From NCBI GenBank assembly GCA_030432925.1, contig JAUILT010000010.1, positions 1 to 48,216 on the forward strand: a DNA stretch of 48,216 nucleotides, written 5' to 3'. The position numbers were made by a program, and so were the translations under genes. Below the pieces are notes generated by a model. The model was given only the letters and a program-made list of their open reading frames with translations. It was not told where the DNA came from and did not search any database. Shown here piece after piece: positions 25,801-35,637 of this stretch (positions within the stretch are counted from its first letter, which is position 1; every line of letters starts with the position of its first letter). This DNA is from Bdellovibrionia bacterium. GTDB taxonomy: Bacteria > Bdellovibrionota > Bdellovibrionia > Bdellovibrionales > UBA1609.

Positions 25801-27036
25801 ATGGCTTTGGGGAGGCTATTTTTTTGCATATTGCTTTTGGGCTTCATGTCGCTGCCTTTACAGGCTCAAACTTTACAACAGGTCTTTGAATTAGCAAAAA
25901 GCTACTCTGCCACAATAAAGGATAAGCGTTTTGGAGTGGAAAGAGCTAAGGAGCTTAAATCCCAGGCCTACTCTACAGTTCTTCCTACAGTTTCCGCACA
26001 CAGCAACCATACTTGGAGAGATCAGGCGAATGTAGGAGCATTTGGCGAAGGGTACCAACGAACATCTTACCTAAACCTATCACAACCACTTTTCCAGGGG
26101 GGAGCTGAATATTATGCTCTGGAAATTGCTAAAAGGTATCCAGAAATTGCTCGATTGGAACAAACTATTGGAGAGCTTCAGCTTTACGAGAAGGTTGCGT
26201 CCAGCTTTTTTGAACTATTAAGGTTGCAACGGCAGGAAGCTATTTATAGTGAACAAGTTGTTACATTAGAAAAGCGAGTTTCCATGCTTCGAAGGCGGGC
26301 GCGCATTGGAAGAAACAAAAAGACAGATGTTCTGGCTGCTGAATCTCAGCTGGCAAGGACTCGCGCTGAGGTAGTGCAAGTAGAAAGTCAGATTGTGACG
26401 GCATCGAACACCTTATCCCATCTAGCGGGTCTTGAAAGTTTTCATTTGAAAGACACATTAGATCTGAAATCTTTTAAAGTGCCAAGTGAATGGGAAAACA
26501 ACTTGCATCAGGTGCCCCCTCTCAGAGCAGCTGAATTGATTATTGAAAGTGCTAAAAAGGAGGTCAGCATATCCCGATCTGGGTTTCTTCCGTCCATTGA
26601 TCTCGATGCCAACTATTATTTAGAGAGAGCAGGAATTCTACAGGAGTCTGATTGGGACTTGGGTGTGAATATAACTTGGGAGCTTTTTTCTGGAGGAGAG
26701 GACCTCTCTGAAAAAAGAATCAAAGCCATTGAAGTTCAACGTTTGGAAGCCTGGCTCGAGGAAAACAAACGGCACATTAAAAAAGATTTTGTTGCTTTGA
26801 AGAAAGAGTTGGAAGTCCGTAGAGATATGGTGGAAAAACTAAATTCTGCAGTTCAGTTGGCTAAAAACAACTATCAGCAACATGTTCGAGAGGCGAATCA
26901 GGGGCTAGTGAGTCAACTGGAGGTGTTGCGAGTTCTCGAAGATTATTTGCAAATTCGCCGTAGCTATGACCAAGAACTTTATAATGTGAAGCATACCTGG
27001 GTGAAGCTTCAAGCTCTCTCTGGAGTAATGCCATGA
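25801..27036 (+). CDS. TolC-like outer-membrane efflux protein (second system)
   Basis: 411 residues from ATG 25801, chosen because AAGGGGGG lies at 25792-25799; an ATG at 25789 lacks such a site. The signal peptide ends PLQAQ. Two OEP-type repeats follow, with YLNLSQPLFQGG in the first half and GVNITWELFSGGE in the second, the beta-barrel strand pattern of the family. It overlaps the RND gene by 4 nt (ATGA). It is the likely exit duct for that pump. Confidence 0.88.
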   Translation: MALGRLFFCILLLGFMSLPLQAQTLQQVFELAKSYSATIKDKRFGVERAKELKSQAYSTVLPTVSAHSNHTWRDQANVGAFGEGYQRTSYLNLSQPLFQGGAEYYALEIAKRYPEIARLEQTIGELQLYEKVASSFFELLRLQRQEAIYSEQVVTLEKRVSMLRRRARIGRNKKTDVLAAESQLARTRAEVVQVESQIVTASNTLSHLAGLESFHLKDTLDLKSFKVPSEWENNLHQVPPLRAAELIIESAKKEVSISRSGFLPSIDLDANYYLERAGILQESDWDLGVNITWELFSGGEDLSEKRIKAIEVQRLEAWLEENKRHIKKDFVALKKELEVRRDMVEKLNSAVQLAKNNYQQHVREANQGLVSQLEVLRVLEDYLQIRRSYDQELYNVKHTWVKLQALSGVMP

Positions 27037-30000
27037 CCTTAAGTGATCTTTCCATTAAACGACCAGTCTTTGCCTGGATTCTGATGTTTGGTTTGATTTT
27101 TTTTGGAGGCCTATCATTTACTCAGATGGGCATCAATGAAAATCCAGATGTAGATTTCCCAACAATTCGAGTGCGTTATTCTTATGAAGGAGCTACACCA
27201 TCCGTTATTGAAAAGGATGTGATTGAGCCTGTTGAGAGTGTCCTTGTTTCTATGGAAGGTATTCGAAATATCAACTCTACAGCAGATCGTGGATCGGCAA
27301 ATATTCAATTAGAGTTTGAACTTAACAGAGACATTGATTTTGCTTTGCAGGAGGTTCAAACTCTTTTGGGGCGAGCTCAGAGAAGCCTTCCGGATACCAT
27401 TGAACCTCCCGTAACCACTAAGTCCAATGCGGATGATGATCCGATTATGTATTTGAACGTACGCTCTGGTAAATTAACAGATAGAGAGCTAATGACTCTA
27501 TTTCGTGACCAAATTAGAGATCGAATCTCCACGGTAGAGGGTGTCGCTGAAGTTCGAGCATTTGGATATCATGAGCCAATGATGCGGATTGATTTGGATG
27601 CGCAAAAACTACAAAGTTACCAGCTGACAGCTAAGGATATCTTAGAAAGCATTCGACGAGAGCATAAAGAGCTTCCAGCTGGTCGTTTGGAATTTGAAGA
27701 CTCTGAAGACACCGTGCGGATTATGGGTGAAGTGACTAAACAAGAAGATTTTGAAGAAATGATTATCAGTCGGAGGGGGGGGGCACCTAATTTTGTTCCT
27801 CTTCGGCTTAAAGACGTGGCCGACGTTTATGAAGGTATTGAAAATATACGTCGTATTTCTAGGTTTAATGGTGAAAAAGCCCTCGGAATGGCTATTCAAA
27901 AGCAAACAGGGGTCAACGCTGCGGCCACAGCAGATCGGGTCAAAGAAAGAATCAAAGAGATCAATAAAAGTCTCCCAGAGGGTACAGTTTTGGGTGTGAA
28001 CTTTGATCGTACTCAGTTTATTCGTGAATCCGTCAATGAGTTGGTATTTACGCTATTCTTGTCGGCATTGTTAACTTCACTTATTTGCTGGATGTTTTTA
28101 GGCTCCTGGTCCGCGACGATCAATATTTTATTGGCAATCCCCACAGCGATTATTGGAACTTTTATTTTTATTAACTTTTTTGGCTTTACTTTGAATACAT
28201 TTTCCTTACTAGGGTTGGCATTAGCCATTGGTGTCGTCGTAGATGATGCAATCATAATGTTAGAAAATATTGTTCGTTATATGCAAATGGGATGGAGTCG
28301 TATTAACTCGGCTTTTAAAGGGGCTAGGGAGATTTCTTTTGCAGTCATAGCGACTACAGCAGCTTTAGTCTCAATTTTTGTGCCAATTACTTTTTTAAAC
28401 AGTTTGGAAGGAAAATTCTTTTTTGAGTTTGCAGTAACCATTGCTGTGGCTGTGTGCCTGAGTTCTTTGGAGGCTCTTACGTTAGCTCCTATGAGGTGCT
28501 CTCAGTTTTTGTCGGTTGAGACGCGATCCACTCGGTTTGGTCATGGGTTTGAGACATTAATGGATGGTCTGAGGGGCTCTTATTCAAAAGCTCTATCGTG
28601 GTGTTTGAGGCACAAAGTGTCAGTTTTGGTTTGTGCACTGGCTTTATTTTTAACGTCATTATTTTCTTTGAAATTTCTATCTACGGAATTTGCTCCGGCT
28701 CAAGATCGGGGAGTTTTGTTTGTGATATTTTTAGCTCCCGATGGAAAGTCTCTTGAGTACACTCAAGAGAAGGTGGCTGAGTTTGAAGATATTGTGGCGA
28801 CACACCCCGGAGTCGGCAGGCAGTTCATGGCGGTCGGTGGTTTTGGTCAGGGAGGACAGGGAAACCGTGGAAATGGTGTGATAATTCTTAAAAATGCTAA
28901 AGAGCGAGAGCAGAGTCAGTTCGAAATTGCAGAACAGTTACGGGAAAGTGTTAAGTCTATTCAAGGAATCAGAATTTTTATTCGAGACCGCTTTGGGAGT
29001 GCCTTTGGAGGCCGTCGTGGAAGCCCATTGGAGTTCACCATCAATGGGCCTGATCCGGAAGTACAGAAAAAACTATTTTTTGAAATGAAAAAAGAAATGG
29101 AAGCTACCGGTGATATGGTAGGTATTCGATCTGATGACGTTTTGACATTGCCAGAAGTACACATTGTACCTAATAGGCAAAAAGCTATTCGTAGTGGCGT
29201 AGAGGTTACTGAGATTGCAGAAATTGTTAACGCCACATTTGGGGGAACCGTAGCCTCTCAGTATACGGACGGTTCACGACGATTTGATATCTGGGTCCAG
29301 CTTCAGGAAAAAGATCGCCAACAGAAAGCCGATATCAGTAAGGTGCTCGTGCGAAATAACCGTGGTGAATTGATTCCCATGGATCGTGTGGTGGACATTG
29401 TTCAGACTACGGGTCCTCAGCAGATTTATCGGGAAGACCGTCTGCGAGGGGTTCGTGTGGATTCCAATCTAGCCAAGGGAGTCAATCAGGGCAATGCAAT
29501 CAGTCAGGTTCGGGAAATTGCCAACAAAAAGCTTCCAGAAGGCTATTTCTTGAAGTTTGAGGAAACTCCTGATGACAAAGCTTTTGAAACCATGATCATT
29601 ATGCTGCTCGGCTTGGTGATTGCCTATATGGTACTGGCTATTCAATTCAACTCATTTCTGGATCCATGGATTGTCTTTCTGGCAATTCCATTTGGATTGA
29701 CGGGCTCATTTATTGGACTCATTCTGGGTGGCCAAACCCTGAACGTCTACAGCATTATCGGAATTCTTTTAACTATGGGTATAGTGAAAAAGAACTCTAT
29801 TTTACTGGTGGAGTTCACCAATCAGCTGAGGGATGAAGGGCAGAGTGTTAATGAGGCCTTGATGGAGGCTTGCCCTGTCAGGCTACGACCGATTCTTATG
29901 ACCACGGCGGCGACATTGGCGGCGGCAATTCCTCCAGCATTATCATTGGGTCCGGGAAGTGAAACGCGAGTTCCAATGGCCTTGACCGTAATTGGAGGGG

Positions 30001-30122
30001 TGCTATTGAGCGCGTTTTTTACTTTATTTTTAGTTCCCTGTGTTTATAGTATCATACAGCCTAAGCGTCGGCTACAGCCGGTGGAATCCAATGAACGTCT
30101 GAAGGATAGAAGTATTGCGTAG
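27033..30122 (+). CDS. RND-family efflux transporter (HAE1/AcrB-like)
   Basis: 1029 residues, full length. It starts with the typical LSIKRPVFAWIL. TM4 has the double aspartate Asp404-Asp405 (GVVVDDAII), and TM10 keeps the lysine in VKKNSILLVEF, so the proton relay matches AcrB. A Gly-rich loop (FGQGGQGNRGNG) lies in the second periplasmic part, as in many HAE1 pumps. It overlaps tolC by 4 nt upstream and the kinase gene by 8 nt downstream. No adaptor gene is nearby. A run of nine G lies at codons about 248-251 and could slip. Confidence 0.95.
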   Translation: MTLSDLSIKRPVFAWILMFGLIFFGGLSFTQMGINENPDVDFPTIRVRYSYEGATPSVIEKDVIEPVESVLVSMEGIRNINSTADRGSANIQLEFELNRDIDFALQEVQTLLGRAQRSLPDTIEPPVTTKSNADDDPIMYLNVRSGKLTDRELMTLFRDQIRDRISTVEGVAEVRAFGYHEPMMRIDLDAQKLQSYQLTAKDILESIRREHKELPAGRLEFEDSEDTVRIMGEVTKQEDFEEMIISRRGGAPNFVPLRLKDVADVYEGIENIRRISRFNGEKALGMAIQKQTGVNAAATADRVKERIKEINKSLPEGTVLGVNFDRTQFIRESVNELVFTLFLSALLTSLICWMFLGSWSATINILLAIPTAIIGTFIFINFFGFTLNTFSLLGLALAIGVVVDDAIIMLENIVRYMQMGWSRINSAFKGAREISFAVIATTAALVSIFVPITFLNSLEGKFFFEFAVTIAVAVCLSSLEALTLAPMRCSQFLSVETRSTRFGHGFETLMDGLRGSYSKALSWCLRHKVSVLVCALALFLTSLFSLKFLSTEFAPAQDRGVLFVIFLAPDGKSLEYTQEKVAEFEDIVATHPGVGRQFMAVGGFGQGGQGNRGNGVIILKNAKEREQSQFEIAEQLRESVKSIQGIRIFIRDRFGSAFGGRRGSPLEFTINGPDPEVQKKLFFEMKKEMEATGDMVGIRSDDVLTLPEVHIVPNRQKAIRSGVEVTEIAEIVNATFGGTVASQYTDGSRRFDIWVQLQEKDRQQKADISKVLVRNNRGELIPMDRVVDIVQTTGPQQIYREDRLRGVRVDSNLAKGVNQGNAISQVREIANKKLPEGYFLKFEETPDDKAFETMIIMLLGLVIAYMVLAIQFNSFLDPWIVFLAIPFGLTGSFIGLILGGQTLNVYSIIGILLTMGIVKKNSILLVEFTNQLRDEGQSVNEALMEACPVRLRPILMTTAATLAAAIPPALSLGPGSETRVPMALTVIGGVLLSAFFTLFLVPCVYSIIQPKRRLQPVESNERLKDRSIA
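27775..27783 (+). repeat. Nine-G homopolymer inside the RND gene
   Basis: The run reads as Arg-Gly-Gly within ISRRGGAPNF. Loss or gain of one G would stop the pump early and also uncouple the overlapping kinase and phosphatase genes. It is the kind of tract used for phase variation in other bacteria, but use here is unproven. Confidence 0.6.
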
Positions 30123-30840
30123 CCCTAAAGTTCAAAGCTTAGATTTACCTAAAGGATTTTTGCTTTCCAAAAAATTTGAGATTGTCAGCCAGTTGGGGCG
30201 TGGCTGGGAGGGCGAAGTCTATAGAATTCAAGAGGTCAGCACAGGAATTGAACGAGCAGCTAAAATATTTTTCCCCCAGCGAAATGTGAATAATCAGGCG
30301 GCCAAATTTTATGCCCGCAAACTTCATAAGTTGAGAAACTGCTCGATTCTTATGAAGTACCTTTTTCAGGACCAGATTCGCTTCAAGGGTCATAGTTTGA
30401 CTTATTTGATTTCTGACTATGTCGAAGGAGAGACCTTGGAGGATTTTCTTATGCGTCAGAGGGGTCGGCGTTTGCACCCCTTTCAGGCGATTCATCTGCT
30501 ACACTGCTTAGCCTCTGGTATTCAGGAAATACATCATATGAGAGAATATCATGGAGACCTTCACACGGGAAACATCATGATTCAACGGTATGGCCTGAAC
30601 TTTCATCTCAAGTTAATTGATCTTTTTCACATGGGAAAGGCTACGCCAGCCAATATCAAGTATGATGTTTGCGATCTGATTCGAGTATTTCACGAGTGTA
30701 TTGGTGGAACTCGAGCCTATGCAGCTCAGCCACAGGTTGTGAAGGACATTTGTTGTGGGTTAAAAAATACACTGATTCTAAAAAAGTTCAAAACTGCAGG
30801 GCAATTAAAAATCTATCTTGAAAATATGGAATGGGAATAG
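30115..30840 (+). CDS. Small Ser/Thr protein kinase-like protein
   Basis: 241 residues, a bare kinase domain without sensor or membrane helix. It has the glycine loop LGRGWEGEVY (27-36), ATP-binding Lys50 in RAAKIFF, the catalytic loop YHGDLHTGNIMI (Asp148) and a metal-binding DLF (169-171) in place of DFG. The C-lobe after DLF is short, with no evident activation segment, which recalls Rio/ABC1/APH-like kinases as well as Hanks kinases. The start is TTG 30115, with AAGGAT 8 nt upstream, inside the end of the RND gene. The next gene encodes a PP2C phosphatase, so the two form an opposing pair. Confidence 0.82.
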   Translation: MRSPKVQSLDLPKGFLLSKKFEIVSQLGRGWEGEVYRIQEVSTGIERAAKIFFPQRNVNNQAAKFYARKLHKLRNCSILMKYLFQDQIRFKGHSLTYLISDYVEGETLEDFLMRQRGRRLHPFQAIHLLHCLASGIQEIHHMREYHGDLHTGNIMIQRYGLNFHLKLIDLFHMGKATPANIKYDVCDLIRVFHECIGGTRAYAAQPQVVKDICCGLKNTLILKKFKTAGQLKIYLENMEWE

Positions 30841-30841
30841 C

Positions 30842-31630
30842 TTGGCGTCCAGTAGCAAAAAATTAAACACTGACATGGAAGGGCCAGAGTTTCATGATTT
30901 TCAACAATTTTCTCTTGCGATATATACCTCCCGTGGAACTAAAAAGGGAAAAACGGCTAAAAATGAAGACAGTTGTGGTTTTATTTCTCCCACGGTGAGC
31001 CAGGTGGCCATGATTGTTGCTGATGGAATGGGAGGGCATAGAATGGGAGATAGAGCCTCAAAGATGGCGGTGAATGCTATTCTTGGGCGAAGTACCCAAA
31101 GGCGCCGTCCCTTTAAACCGGCCCAAATGATTGAGAAGGTAGAGCGAGCTCATCAGAAAATTATGGATTTAAAATCAGATGCTGGGTCCACTGTAGTTAT
31201 TGCTGTTGTTGAGGGTGATGGCCTTTGGCTATATTCTATCGGTGACTCTCTTGGAATTCTTTTTTCAGAAACAGGTCGCATTCAGTATAAGACTTTTGAG
31301 CACTCTGTGACCGGATTTGCTACAGAGTCTGGTTTATTGGAAGAAAAAGAAGCCCAGGTTCATGAACAGTCCAACGAGATTTTGAATTGTCTGGGGTTTC
31401 ATGACACTCGATTGGAAGCGAGTATGAAACTGCTTTATCGGTCGGGAGAAACTGTTCTACTTTGTACCGATGGGCTGACAGAAATTCTAACCATTGATGA
31501 GATTTCTACATTGATCGCTGTGGGGGCTTTTGAGGAAAGCATTGAGAGCCTGGTTGCAAGGTGTAGGGAGCTTCGTGGCGGCGCGCAAAAATTTGATGAC
31601 TTATCTTTTATTGCCTGTCGAAAAAAGTAA
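30842..31630 (+). CDS. PP2C-type Ser/Thr protein phosphatase
   Basis: About 262 residues. The metal-binding motifs of bacterial PP2C enzymes are present: KNEDSCGF, VADGMGGHRMGD, STVVIAVVE, LYSIGDS, LLCTDGLTE and FDDLSFI. It should remove phosphate from Ser/Thr targets of the neighbouring kinase. Start unclear: TTG 30842 follows the kinase stop by 1 nt and has TGGGAA 5 nt upstream, so I prefer it; TTG 30818, overlapping the kinase, is in frame but lacks a site. It has no membrane or sensor domain. Confidence 0.88.
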   Translation: MASSSKKLNTDMEGPEFHDFQQFSLAIYTSRGTKKGKTAKNEDSCGFISPTVSQVAMIVADGMGGHRMGDRASKMAVNAILGRSTQRRRPFKPAQMIEKVERAHQKIMDLKSDAGSTVVIAVVEGDGLWLYSIGDSLGILFSETGRIQYKTFEHSVTGFATESGLLEEKEAQVHEQSNEILNCLGFHDTRLEASMKLLYRSGETVLLCTDGLTEILTIDEISTLIAVGAFEESIESLVARCRELRGGAQKFDDLSFIACRKK

Positions 31631-31697
31631 TCCAAAAATTATATAAAAAGTGGTAGTTCTCAAACTGTTTTCGAAATTTCAAATGCAGGGAGAGACC

Positions 31698-33932
31698 ATG
31701 TCTGATACTAATTCGACGATTTTTTACACGATTACTGATGAAGCCCCCTATTTGGCCACTCACTCATTTTTACCTATTGTGGAGGCTTTTACCAGGCCTG
31801 CGGGTATTAAAATTGAAACAAAAGATATCTCTCTTTCCGGACGAATTATTTCTCAGTTTTCTGAGTACCTGAAGCCGGAACAAAAAGTTTTAGATGCATT
31901 GGTAGAGTTAGGTGAGTTAGCAAAAACTCCTTCTGCCAACATCATCAAGCTCCCTAATATTTCAGCGTCTATTCCACAACTCAAATCTGCAATTAAAGAG
32001 CTTCAGGATAAGGGCTATGACCTTCCGGACTTTCCAGAAGAGCCATTAACAGACGAAGAAAAGTCTATTCGACAAAAATATGCCAAGGTATTGGGGAGTG
32101 CTGTCAATCCGGTATTGCGCGAGGGCAACTCCGATCGTCGTGTGGCTGTGCCAGTGAAGCAGTTTGCTAAAGATAACCCTCATAAGTTAGGTGAATGGAG
32201 CAAGGACTCCAAAACTCATGTGGCCCATATGACAGAGGGAGATTTTTATTCGTCTGAGCAGTCTCACATTATGGCTGATGCTGGTTCTATATCTGTTGTT
32301 CTAAAAGTGGCAGATGGCACCACAAAAGTACTGAAAGAAAAAGTAAATCTTCTCAAGGGCGAAGTGATTGATACCACTCGAATGAGTGACAAAGCTCTCA
32401 GAGCTTTCCTAGAAAAAGAAATTAAAGATGCTCATGAAAAGGGTTTACTTCTGTCACTTCACCTAAAGGCTACTATGATGAAAGTCTCGGATCCCATCAT
32501 GTTTGGTGCGGCTGTAGAAGTGTATTTTAAGAATGTGTTTGAAAAATATACTGATGTATTTGAAGAAATTGGAGTGGATGCTCGAAATGGTTTGGGTGAC
32601 ATATATGCAAAAATTGAAAACTTGCCAGTAGATCAAAAAGTGGAAATTGAAAACGCTATTAACGAAGCTTATAAAACGCGCCCTCAGTTAGCCATGGTGG
32701 ACTCTGATAGGGGGATCACGAACTTGCATGTACCTAGCGATATAATTATTGACGCATCTATGCCTGCAGCCATTAAATCCAGTGGAAAAATGTGGGGAGT
32801 TGATGGGAAGTTGCATGACACAAAAGCCCTGATACCTGATCGCAACTATGCGGGTATTTATCAAGAGATTATTCAGTTTTGTAAAGATAATGGAGCGTTT
32901 GATGTGACGACCATGGGAAATGTATCCAACGTGGGGCTGATGGCAAAAAAGGCTGAGGAATATGGATCTCATGATAAGACTTTCTGGATTGAAGAGGCTG
33001 GAGTCGTGGAGGTTGTTAATACCACTGATGGCACAGTTTATATGCAGCACTCTGTGGAGCCTGGTGATATTTGGCGGATGTGCCAAACTAAGGATGTGGC
33101 CATTCGTGATTGGGTGCAGCTTGGTGTGAATCGTTCTCGAGCTACGGGAAACCCTGCTATTTTTTGGTTGGATGAAAATCGTGCTCATGATGCGAACCTG
33201 ATTAAAATTGTCAATGAAACCTTAAAAAACAATGACACTAATGGTTTAGAGATTAAAATTTTTTCCCCGATAGAGGCAATGAGATACACCTTGAAAAGAG
33301 TCAGGGATGGAAAAGACACTATTTCTGTAACAGGTAATGTACTTCGTGATTACTTGACGGACCTGTTTCCAATTTTAGAATTGGGTACAAGTGCAAAAAT
33401 GCTATCTATTGTTCCATTACTCGCGGGAGGGGGCTTGTATGAAACCGGGGCCGGCGGATCGGCACCTAAGCATGTTCAGCAGTTTCTTGAAGAAAACCAT
33501 CTTCGATGGGATTCATTAGGAGAATTTTTGGCACTGGGTGTGTCTCTTGAAGATCTTTCAAGGAAAACTTCTAATTTCAAGGGGCAGGTCATTGCTCAGG
33601 CCCTGGGCGAGGCCAATGGTAAGTTCTTGAAAATGAACAAATCTCCATCGAGAAAGGTCGGGGAGCTTGATAATAGAGGAAGCCATCTTTATTTGGCCAT
33701 GTACTGGGCTCAGGCGCTGGCAACCCAGTTAAAGAATACAGAGTTAAAGGAAAAATTTACTCCAGTGGCTCAGGCACTTGAAAATAATGAGACCACCATA
33801 CTTAATGAACTCAACAGTGCTCAAGGGAAAGCAGTAGATATGAACGGTTATTATCGACCGGACGAAAACCTGGTTTCCAAAGCTATGCGGCCCAGTGAAA
33901 CATTTAATCAGATCTTGAGCACTTTGAACTGA
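31698..33932 (+). CDS. icd2: Monomeric NADP-dependent isocitrate dehydrogenase
   Basis: 744 residues from ATG 31698, the family's length. GGGAGAG sits just upstream; earlier in-frame starts would add a non-homologous leader. Recognisable family segments include [18 protein letters not shown] at the start, [37 protein letters not shown] (catalytic region), NPAIFWLDE and YYRPDENL near the end. The enzyme makes 2-oxoglutarate and NADPH in the TCA cycle. It follows the kinase/phosphatase pair by 67 nt and may be cotranscribed with it. Confidence 0.96.
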   Translation: MSDTNSTIFYTITDEAPYLATHSFLPIVEAFTRPAGIKIETKDISLSGRIISQFSEYLKPEQKVLDALVELGELAKTPSANIIKLPNISASIPQLKSAIKELQDKGYDLPDFPEEPLTDEEKSIRQKYAKVLGSAVNPVLREGNSDRRVAVPVKQFAKDNPHKLGEWSKDSKTHVAHMTEGDFYSSEQSHIMADAGSISVVLKVADGTTKVLKEKVNLLKGEVIDTTRMSDKALRAFLEKEIKDAHEKGLLLSLHLKATMMKVSDPIMFGAAVEVYFKNVFEKYTDVFEEIGVDARNGLGDIYAKIENLPVDQKVEIENAINEAYKTRPQLAMVDSDRGITNLHVPSDIIIDASMPAAIKSSGKMWGVDGKLHDTKALIPDRNYAGIYQEIIQFCKDNGAFDVTTMGNVSNVGLMAKKAEEYGSHDKTFWIEEAGVVEVVNTTDGTVYMQHSVEPGDIWRMCQTKDVAIRDWVQLGVNRSRATGNPAIFWLDENRAHDANLIKIVNETLKNNDTNGLEIKIFSPIEAMRYTLKRVRDGKDTISVTGNVLRDYLTDLFPILELGTSAKMLSIVPLLAGGGLYETGAGGSAPKHVQQFLEENHLRWDSLGEFLALGVSLEDLSRKTSNFKGQVIAQALGEANGKFLKMNKSPSRKVGELDNRGSHLYLAMYWAQALATQLKNTELKEKFTPVAQALENNETTILNELNSAQGKAVDMNGYYRPDENLVSKAMRPSETFNQILSTLN

Positions 33933-33987
33933 AGCCGGGTGGAGCACTCAACCTTGCTTTGTGAAATTCTAAAAGGAGAAACTCAGG

Positions 33988-35637
33988 GTGGGGACGATCA
34001 GATTTTTTTCAGTGGTATTGGCTTTATTGCTGTCAGCTCCTCTAGCTACAGCTAGTTACAATAATATCAAAGACTCTTCTCGCCTATCTTGGGAGAAGCT
34101 AAAGAAGATGATTGAGCACAATGGACTAAAATCTGTTGAGAAAACTCTGAACTTGGTCAAAGACACGCACCCTGAATTTTTTCGAAACTATGTTTTAATG
34201 TATCACAGCCGAAGTCTTCAAGGGTCTTCGTTTGAAAACCCTCGAGCTATTTTATTTGATCGATCTGGCCAGTTTATTTTCAGTTTCAATGGTAACCGGT
34301 TACAGCGAGGCTTTAACCGTCTGGAGATCATGCAATTTCAAAAAGGTGAAAATCGTTTTGAGTTTCGAGAAGTGATTTTTTCTGATTCAGGAGAAGTGAC
34401 TTTTTCTGGACCAAACCCTGCCAAGTGTATGGTTTGTCACCAGGATGTAAATAGAACCAATATTGATCCTCGTCCCAACTGGGAGCCTTACAATATCTGG
34501 CCAGGGGCCTATGGGAGTAATTCCGGACGCCTTTACACCAGTAAGCATGAGAAAAATCAGCCCCGTTTTCAGCGCATGGATACATTGATGTTGGAGAATA
34601 TGGAGCGTGAGAAAGAGGAACTAGAAAAGTTTTTTGCAAAAACTTATCCTGAACACCCTCGTTATCAATTACTGGAGGCGAAGTCCTATGATCCTGACTT
34701 TACTACGGAGATAACTCAGATTCTTGCTAACTTGAACTTCCGTAGGGTTTCCAGAATCATCACTGAGGAATGGGCCCAGGTTTATGAATATCTTGAACCG
34801 GCTGTATGGGGCGTAGCAAAATGCGGGAAACTTCTGGTCTCAGAGGAGACCTATCAGTGGATTCAGAGGAGCTGGCCAAAGCCAGAGTATTGGGGGGAAG
34901 AAACTCTTCTCTCTCACCCGCCAATAAAAACCAAAGGTGAAATTCTGGAGGATTTGCTCTCCAATGGCTTTGTAGGTACGGAGATGGACAATATAAGCCA
35001 GAAAGGATTGAGTAAAGCTGCTGATGTTATGTACGAACGTCAGTTTGAACGACAAAAAGATTACTACAGCATTGATCCCACCCGAGGTCTTCACCATTTG
35101 TTCGAACCGTTGGGTATTTCTACTGCCGATTGGTCCATGGATTTTAAAACAGAGGGACGACTGGCCTTTCGAGAGCGTCTGGGAACACCCAGTAATACTA
35201 AGCAGACTTTTTATAAAGCTCTTCAGGAGGTGACTGGGATACGGGTTCATAAAATGAGCTGTAAAGAGTTGGGAAAAAAATCAGAGGAAAACTTTGCTAG
35301 ACTCAAGTCCTCGCCTTTGTTTCAGGAGTTAATGGCTCAGAAAAAGGAAAATGAACTGAAAAAATCAGTTCCCATTATCAGAAGGTGTGTGAGGTGTCAT
35401 GCGTCTGATGATCCAGCGATTCCTTCTATTGCCTTTGATAATCCGGAAAAGTTGAAGTCTCAACTCAAGGGACCAGCTCTCTACAGCAAGCGAAACCTTT
35501 TGGATGAGATTCGCTACCGTCTCAGTGATTACGCCAAAGAGAGTGAGAGAATGCCCATGGGCCCTATTGTCAGTAAACAGCAGCGCCAGGACTTGGTGGA
35601 GTATCTGGAAAAGGTAGTTAGCAACACTAGTCTTTGA
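33988..35637 (+). CDS. Secreted protein with two haem-c binding motifs
   Basis: 549 residues from GTG 33988 (AAGGAG 9 nt upstream). The signal peptide ends near ATAS (23). There are two CxxCH motifs: CMVCH at 147-151 and CVRCH at 467-471. After the second, RMPMG (about 521-525) offers a methionine as axial ligand, as in small c-type cytochromes, so the last about 90 residues look like a true cytochrome c domain. The 300-residue middle has no family I recognise. A periplasmic electron-transfer role is inferred. It ends convergently with the TPM gene, overlapping it by 11 nt. Confidence 0.75.
   Translation: MGTIRFFSVVLALLLSAPLATASYNNIKDSSRLSWEKLKKMIEHNGLKSVEKTLNLVKDTHPEFFRNYVLMYHSRSLQGSSFENPRAILFDRSGQFIFSFNGNRLQRGFNRLEIMQFQKGENRFEFREVIFSDSGEVTFSGPNPAKCMVCHQDVNRTNIDPRPNWEPYNIWPGAYGSNSGRLYTSKHEKNQPRFQRMDTLMLENMEREKEELEKFFAKTYPEHPRYQLLEAKSYDPDFTTEITQILANLNFRRVSRIITEEWAQVYEYLEPAVWGVAKCGKLLVSEETYQWIQRSWPKPEYWGEETLLSHPPIKTKGEILEDLLSNGFVGTEMDNISQKGLSKAADVMYERQFERQKDYYSIDPTRGLHHLFEPLGISTADWSMDFKTEGRLAFRERLGTPSNTKQTFYKALQEVTGIRVHKMSCKELGKKSEENFARLKSSPLFQELMAQKKENELKKSVPIIRRCVRCHASDDPAIPSIAFDNPEKLKSQLKGPALYSKRNLLDEIRYRLSDYAKESERMPMGPIVSKQQRQDLVEYLEKVVSNTSL

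Noticed and set aside
32688-33188. 166-codon frame antisense to the isocitrate dehydrogenase gene
   Set aside because: Lies wholly inside a strongly conserved gene on the other strand; no family resemblance.
34840-35250. 136-codon frame antisense to the haem-motif protein gene
   Set aside because: Shadow of a longer gene with signal peptide and CxxCH motifs on the plus strand.
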